Below, one piece after another: positions 57,267 through 64,000 of a stretch of 64,000 nt of DNA. A model generated the notes under the pieces. That model had not been told where the DNA came from. It ran no database searches and worked only from the letters and a program-made list of their open reading frames with translations. The stretch comes from Rhabditophanes sp. KR3021. Its lineage: Eukaryota; Nematoda; Chromadorea; Rhabditida; Alloionematidae. The stretch is taken from the NCBI GenBank assembly GCA_963281155.1, contig CAUJLY010000001.1:124001-188000 (forward strand), in the 5' to 3' direction. Position 1 is the stretch's first letter; every line of letters begins with the position of its first letter. The position numbers and the translations under genes were made by a program.

Positions 57267-60200
57267 TTAAGTTCTTGGAGCAATGTCAGTTACCCAAACA
57301 TTACAATGATTAATTGGAGCATCAACTGATCCTAATGGGCAATTAAATGCATTTCTGAAAGCGGGGAAATTTTGAACTGAACCAGTAACACGGGCGTACG
57401 GCAAACTATGAGGGTCAGTTAGCAATGATGAATAAATGTCGTCATGTGAAATTGGTTTTGTACACCAAATTTGACCTAATGAAAGGAAAAATAGTTGTTG
57501 TTCAGTGAATTGAGAAGCGAAAGCTCCTGGAAGTTTCTTGTCTGCACCGTTGAAGTTCATATAATCGTGCATAGCTCTCCAACTTGATCTGATACCACCG
57601 TTATCGGCTATGTTCTCACCTTGAGTCTGATAACCATTGATACAACTGGGCTCATATCCTGTATTATTCAAAGGGCAGAAAGTATCATATTGATCAATTA
57701 CACATTGAGCCATCTCATTAAAACCGATCGTCGATTGGTCATCCATAAGTGGTGTCAATTCTCCATATTCATTCCATTGAACACCACCGTCATCAAATCT
57801 ACAATAAGTGTTATTTATATCCTGAATAATTATTTTTACCCGTGAGTCAGTTCATGTCCTACAACAATTCCAATAGCTCCAAAGTTATTAGCCATATTAT
57901 AATCCGGACTATAAAAGTTTTCTTGCAGAATTCCACTAAAAAATAAATATGTTATTATAGTCTGCTTTTTAATTTTTAGTCCGAATATGCTTATATATTC
58001 GCATTAAATCGAGAACCGTCATTTATATATTTACCTAGGGATTGTGATGCTGTTAAGTTGAGGCTAAAACAATAATTAATAATAAATAATTTTTAAACTT
58101 ACTTGATACCAAGCATTTGTGATTGATGGAGAGGCTGAAAAATCAGTTCTATCAACTTGATGTTGCACCGTTAAATATTGTCCTTGCAAGTAGAAGTTAA
58201 ACGAATTTAGTTTATCAATATAAGCGAGATAATCCTTAGTTGGTGGCAATTGTAAAGCTGCATAATACTTAATCAAAGCATCATCTTTAGCTATAAAATC
58301 AGGCCATCCAATATTGACTTGGACATTCTCAATTTTCAAGTATACACTTGCTTTGGTGACAGGTGTCATCCATGATAATCCATCTATCATAGTTCTGAAT
58401 GCAGTAAGAACTGAATTGACAAGTTTTCCCGCATCATTCTTTAAACTTTGGCGGCTTTCTTCCGTAGGGTAGAGAGCATCAATGAAAACTCTTCCATTTG
58501 CATATTGCATATAATTGACTGTGTCTTCTGCGCAATTTACCTCGATAATATCTTGTCCAGATAAATCTTTCAACATTTCTTTAGTTGTCATCTTTTGATA
58601 AGGTCTTGTTCTTCCCAAAGAAGGTTGGAATACTGGCAATATTTTTTCCCTTACATTTATTTTGTCAAAATCAATCAAATCTCCAACCAAATTTTGATTA
58701 TTCATGATAACTCGGAAATATAAATAATTTGCCAATCTATCAGCATCATGTTGTGATAAGGTTGAAATATAAAATTGTAACAATCCAAATTGATCCATTT
58801 CATTAAGAATGAATGGATAATTGTCATCATTTACTAAAGCAACCACGGCTGCATTTTGTTTTGTAGCTGAATTTAAATAAGTCTTGAAATCAAAACCATA
58901 ATCTATAGAAGCTTGTTTAACCTTCATTAGATTATACATTGGTTCGTTTGCTCTTCTAATGTCATCAGAAACTAAGAAATCTGTTGCGAAACTTTTTTCA
59001 TAAGACATCATGTCATCGGCAAAGGCACCTAATTGATCATCCGTTAAAACTACTTTCATTAACGTGGACATGGCTTTTGTGTATTGGATGATTTGTGGTC
59101 TGTAACTTTTCTTTGTATCTTCCCAAGCTATGTCCGTATAGTAGGTGTAATCATAATATAATGAAGGTTGGTCTAGATAGATGAGGTAAGGATTTGTAGA
59201 GGGAACACCATCTCTTCCTGGATCTTTCCAATTAGTATCAATTCCGAAACTTACCAAACTATTCAGACCTAATGTTGAATATAATTCACCTAGCATTTTT
59301 GGAAGGTTTGTTGTAAGTGTTTTAGGGACAACCACGGATTTAGGCCCATCAAACAATGGGAAAGGTGTGTTTTGCAAGGCGACCTTAGCAACATTAAAAT
59401 TGTCAACTGCTTTTTGATGATCTTTGACTGGTTTGTCTGGACTCGTGGCATATGCTACGCAAGTTGTAAACACATCCTTAATTTGTTTAATTGGCAGTAT
59501 ATCCTTATCACTTGGAGTTTTCAAACTTTTGGCAATAGTAACTAAATTGTTCAAATTCATTGAATTAATACTAACTTGTCCTTTGAAATTATTGCACGAA
59601 TATTCGTAAAAATTATTACATGGGTCTTTTGTCAAGTCAATAGAATTTTCTAACAATTTCGAGTACGATTCGTAAGCTACATTCGTTGGACTTTCAACAG
59701 CTGGAGTTGGTATGCTTAAGTCTGGAACGATGGGGGTATCTTTTGGCAATCCGTATGAAGAAGCTACATTTGATACCCATACATTACAATGTTTCTCCGG
59801 AGTCTCAGGTGATTTGTCTGGACAACTGAACGCTTTTTTAAAAGCTGGGTGATTGTGAATTGTGCCCTAGAACAAATAATTAATTGATTAATGTCCAAAC
59901 TTACTTCAACACGCCTATTTGAAGGTGAATGAGGATCCCGCAAGATTTGTTGGCGGATGGTTGCATCCGAATCAGGAGTCTGACACCATACCTGAGCAAA
60001 AGACAAGAAAAACAGTTGATCATGTGTAAATTGGCTTAACAATGGATCATCCAAAACTGGGTCAGGTCCATTAAAAGCAACATAGCTGTTGAACGAAGCA
60101 TAAGCTGCATTTAAACCACCAGAATCAGCTATAATGAAAAGATATGTATGTTCATGGCCTATTTGTTACCTATATTTTCTCCCTGAGTTTGTTCCCCATC

Positions 60201-62533
60201 CACACACATTCCTAAGCTTGGGTAACAGAAGGCACTATACTCAGCAATCACACAAGCAGCCATTTTTTTGAAAGCAACTCCAGAAAAGGCATCCATCCAA
60301 GTACTTAATTTTCCTTCACCATTCCATTGAACTCCTTCGTCGTCAAAGGCGTGTGTAAGTTCATGTCCAATGATTCCACCGAAACTACCGTAGTTGACTG
60401 AAGCGGGGAAGTATGGACTATAGAAGGGTTCTTGAAGGATGGCTGCAGGGAATGTGATACTGTTTAATTCAGGCTAAAAAAGCAATTAACTATTGTAAGG
60501 AAACGATAAACTTACTTGATACCAGGCATTAACTGTTGATGGAGTTGAAAGGAAATCGATTCTATTGGTTTGGTTCATTGTCAAATAATTGAAATTATTA
60601 TACTTATTAAAAGAACCGATCTTCACTAACATATCATAATACTGATCAGTACTTTTAATTTGAAGCATTTGGTAATACGAAGAAAGTTGACCGTCATCAG
60701 CGATAAAATCAGGAAAGGCGATATTTTTGACTAAGTCATTAATTTTCAAATACGCGCTTGCCTTCGTGTTCAAAGTCATCCAGTCAAGTCCATCTAGCAT
60801 CCCTTGAAAACCAGCTAAAATACTATTGGCCAAAGTTCCAACATTATTCCTTATCTGTGTTACATCATCTGTGGTTGGATAGAGAGCGTCAATGAAGACG
60901 CGAGCATTTGCATATTGTATATCATCTACTGATAAAGATGCACATTTCTTAGAATAATCCGCATCATCTTTACGGCTAATACTTTGACGTGATGGAATGG
61001 AAATTCCTCTGCGTTTGGGTGGATGATCGTCTCTGATGGAATCTAATTTTCTGATATCATGTTCTAGGGTAGTTGGGAAGAATTTCGCATTTGCTAAGAT
61101 GACACGGAAGTATAAATAATTGTAGAAAGTTCGAGGAGTGAACTTATATGGATTGTTATCGCTAAAAGCTGCACTTATTTTCTTCAATATTTGTGGTTCC
61201 ATGATAACAACTTTAAAGGATGAATCTTGTTGATTAATCTTGTTTCGAATTTGATCTGGAGCATAAGCCAATGCTTCAGTCAAGTATGAATAAAAGTCGA
61301 TTCGTGGAAATTGTGTATTTGCATCATTTACAGTCATTGGATTGTAAGATCTCTTATAATTTCTTCTCGTCGTATCATCAGTAGTAAGCAGAGTTGCAAT
61401 TGTCAATTCCATTTCTAGAATATCGTCAATATCCTTTGAAATTTGATCATTCCAAACGTCTTTTATCAAGTCATCTTTTAAGGTTATCAATAACCTGTAA
61501 GCTGTTTCCTTATAATCAGCTTTGTAATAGTCCCAAGCTTTTGTATACACAGTGTTTTCATAAAACAAAATAGATTGGTCGATGAATAAAGAATAACCGT
61601 GATTAGGTTGTTCCCAGTTTGTGTCAACAACTGTGGAAATAAGTGTTTCAATGGATTGGGTTCCAGACAAATAACCTAGCAAACGGCCAAATTCTTTGGC
61701 ATCAGGAAAAGTAACTACTTCATTCGTTTCAAACATTGGAAACTTAACATTAATCTTATTTGCCGCATCATTGAAAATTTTACTAATCAAAGTTCCATCA
61801 TCCACAAAAGCGGCCTTATTGGTGTAGAAGTTTTGACATGCTGAAAAGTATGATTTCAATTGTTGCAAAGGTAACGCTGATTGATCCGTAATATATCCAT
61901 CTTCCTTAATTTTATCAGCCATCATCTTTACATTTTTTGCATCCAAACTGTCAAAAGACATCGGAGTTTGGATGTTTGAACAACTGTAGGTATAAAAGTC
62001 TACGCAAGGATCTGCAGTCAAATTCAGGTTTCCCATTAGATGTGAGACTATATTTGCGTAAGCAGCTGTTCTTTCAGGTGATGCATTTTGCAATGGAGCA
62101 GGAGTGTGTAAATTTAATGGGTTGTTATTTGGAGGTGGATGAGGAACTGAAAATCATTATTATAATCAATGAGGATGAATTAATTACCCGTAGTTGTTGC
62201 TTTTACTGGAGCATTTGTGACTGTGGTAGGTATGAGTTTAGTAATTGTTACAGGAGGAAGTGCATCTTTGGTAGTAGTTGCTACAGGAGGAAGTGCAGCT
62301 TTGGTAGTAATTGCTACAGGAGGAAGTGCAGCTTTGGTGGTAGTTGCTACAGGAGAAGTTTGTGTTTTGACAGTTGGGTCAATTGGAGGTGGCAATATTG
62401 GCTGCGAAACATCATTATTTTTGTTTACTGCTGTCACAAGTGAAGCAATTGAAACGCCCAATATAGCCAATAGCAGAACTAGCAAGGCTGCTGCACCAAT
62501 AAAAATAAACCGAGATGGGATGCCTTGAGCCAT
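57267..62533 (-). CDS. tandem M13 metallopeptidase: two neprilysin domains in one protein
   Basis: Eight exons: 62533-62188, 62146-60516, 60473-60170, 60128-59905, 59866-58103, 58063-58035, 57935-57840, 57798-57267; total 4926 nt, 1641 residues. Type II membrane protein: anchor FIFIGAAALLVLLLAILGVS, a Thr/Pro stalk with three ALPPVAxTTK repeats, then two full M13 domains. Domain 1 has HELTH (about 696) and GENIADSGG (about 758) and ends CNVW. Exon 5 then continues in frame, without a stop or new start, through a Pro-rich linker (DTPIVPDLSIPTPAVES) into domain 2, with HELTH (about 1460), GENIADNGG (about 1526) and a final CNVW. Both have the zinc ligands. The substrate-binding NAYY motif is NAWYQ in both. 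Neprilysins trim extracellular peptides; normal length is about 750. Confidence 0.88.
62241..62356 (-). repeat. 33-bp tandem repeat coding the M13 stalk
   Basis: Three-plus units of 33 nt (plus-strand text GCTACAGGAGGAAGTGCAGC...TTGGTAGTA) coding ALPPVAxTTKx. They lie in the Thr/Pro-rich stalk between the anchor and the first peptidase domain, a likely O-glycosylated spacer. Confidence 0.85.
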
Positions 62534-62536
62534 CAA

Positions 62537-62934
62537 GAAGATTTATTCAAAATGAATTAGTTTCTATTCAATTCCTTCTTTTTAAGGCCAATTTTATCAG
62601 TCATAACTTTCATAAAAATAAGTATTGCGACAAAGATCAAACAAATTTGTCAGTATACTATTATGCTGATAAGCAAAGGATCATTGCGATAATTAATCCC
62701 AGATTATATATTCTAACTATACTCTTAGTTTATCATTAGAACTACATTTATTTCTTGATTAACACAAATTGATTACATTAGCATAAAAACCAATAAGGTC
62801 TGCCAAGGTCCAATATTTGTATGATTTCATTTTGTCGCATAAGTAAAATAATCAAATATTAATATTTCATGATTTATATGCAATTATAGCGAGATAGATA
62901 AAAATGAATAATTTTATGAACTAGTTTATTTAAA
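62537..62934. other. intergenic, nothing recognised
   Basis: AT-rich spacer between the M13 gene start and the end of the galactosyltransferase-like gene; both are on the minus strand. Confidence 0.45.
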
Positions 62935-64000
62935 TTAGTAGTTTGTTTTTGCCAATCTTTTTACGGAAACAACTCCTTCTTCGATCTTATCTTCAATTTT
63001 TTGATCGTCATACAAATTAAAAATTTTGGAAGACATCCCAGCAACTTTTGCTTTATAAAATAAATAATTCAATGAGTACATCATCTTGGGAGAGACGTAG
63101 TGGAAGGCTATTGGGTAACGTCCCAGAGAAGACATTCTAGAGCCAATTGGAACCATCGAAAATTTTCTAAACATCTTCCTGTGCGCATTTGCTGTAGGTG
63201 ATGTGAACTCTTCAACATTGCCTGGAATAAATAAATGGCGTTGTCTATTATCAACAGAATTAGCACCTTTAATATTCAATCTTGCAAAGCATTGTCCAAT
63301 CTCTGCAAACTCAAGTTATCAGCATAATTAATAATTACTTACCCATATCTTCAAGAGCAGGTTGCAAAGGTCGACAAATGCTCGTATTTGGGAAACCCTT
63401 TGTAACTAGTTTTTTTAACGAGGCTTTGCTAAATACATACTAAAAGTGAAAACATTTTTATCTAAGGCATTAAATCTTTTACATACCCCAACTCCCCCCG
63501 CCATATAGCCTTCTTTGATATCCCTATCTCTGAAAATGATTCTAAACCCATAATATTCCTTTGCCTCCTTAGGATTCTTTTTTAAAAGAAACATTCTTAG
63601 ATTTTCCATTAGACTGAAACTGTCATTGTCCACTAAATCACACTTATAATTCCAATAACAAATCCCTCTCTTACCTTTGTAAAACCAGTCATAGTCATTT
63701 CCATACTTCTCATAGACATATTTAAATGCCCTTCTTATTTTATGATAGCTGAATTCATATCCATGCTTATCATGGAATTTTATGGAAGGTAACGTAGGAT
63801 CATTTACACTGCTTGCAAAGATATATGAATTACATCTTTTTAACTATAAAGAATGTATATTTTTTAACAATCTACTTTTATAACCTATTTGTATTACCCA
63901 AGTATTCTTCAATGGAATATCTCTAGAATATTTGTAATCACGGCCAGTCAAAACAATGCAAAATATTTTGACTTCCTTTTTCAGTCTTTCAGATATTTGA
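62935..64000 (-). CDS. core-1 beta-1,3-galactosyltransferase-like protein (GT31), partial
   Basis: Runs off the right edge. Exons: 64000-63898 (partial), 63843-63675, 63632-63487, 63439-63343, 63302-62935 (introns 54, 42, 47 and 40 nt). It reads IFCIVLTGRDYKYSRDIPLK, KNTWLKRCNSYIFAS, YGNDYDWFYKVDNDSFSLME (DxD metal site as DND), YMAGGVGYVFSKASL, and the conserved LEDMEIGQCFARL and PIAFHYVSPKMMYSLNYLFY. These are C1GALT1-family marks: Golgi enzymes adding Gal to GalNAc on Ser/Thr. The residues around the usual DDD are changed to VDND, which keeps both outer acids. The N-terminal anchor lies outside the window. Confidence 0.88.

Noticed and set aside
57267..59749. The second M13 unit as a separate gene starting near 59749
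   Set aside because: There is no ATG at that point (the codon is TTG), and the preceding exon reads straight into it after a good splice acceptor at 59867.
1..64000. CRISPR arrays, operon-type terminators, riboswitches and bacterial-style transfer signals
   Set aside because: The window is eukaryotic nuclear DNA with spliceosomal introns; no direct-repeat/spacer structure was seen, and the tandem repeats present are coding minisatellites or simple repeats.

Overview
This is AT-rich nuclear DNA from a nematode. The evidence is short introns (37-60 nt, GTAAGT...TTTNAG), eukaryotic tRNA genes without encoded CCA, nematode-type serpentine chemoreceptors (Srg-like, Sra-superfamily and Str-superfamily types), a cuticle collagen with the nematode N-terminal domain, an ShKT protein, an astacin with EGF and CUB parts, and a BTB protein. 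A clade IV nematode (Strongyloides/Rhabditophanes/Panagrolaimus-like) is a guess from base composition and gene style; I cannot prove it. Most genes had to be assembled from several exons, and the exon limits are given under each gene.

Layout. 1-11 kb: Srg-like, Sra-superfamily and Str-like chemoreceptors, a serpin without its N-terminal segment, an allatostatin-C-like neuropeptide precursor and an alanine-rich secreted protein. 11-18 kb: a broken transposase-like gene, a BTB gene, two decayed gene remnants and the mitochondrial inner membrane protease subunit 1 gene. 18-31 kb: an ShKT protein, an unknown secreted protein, a second Srg-like receptor, a PIAS-type SUMO ligase, a third member of receptor family A with a relic copy beside it, a broken receptor, and four tRNAs (Gln-CTG, Arg-TCT, Gly-TCC, Glu-TTC). 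31-41 kb: a secreted protein with two VWA domains, two small unknown proteins, a seven-exon cuticle collagen and an astacin pseudogene. 41-54 kb: a plus-strand array of seven Sra-superfamily receptors (at least three broken), with three GT43 glucuronyltransferase-like genes inserted after the first. 54-62.5 kb: duplicated relics, a two-pass membrane protein carrying about 21 heptad repeats of the form NGxYPDx, and a gene whose exons join in frame into one type II membrane protein with two complete M13 (neprilysin) peptidase domains. The right edge holds a partial core-1 galactosyltransferase-like gene (GT31).

The strongest candidates for something undescribed are the tandem-M13 protein, the NGxYPD repeat protein and the receptor/GT43 array. 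The chemoreceptor families are expanding and decaying in place: there are relics next to intact copies, in-frame stops, and frameshifts. Four of the frameshifts lie at runs of seven or eight T or A, so consensus errors in the assembly must be excluded before those genes are called dead.
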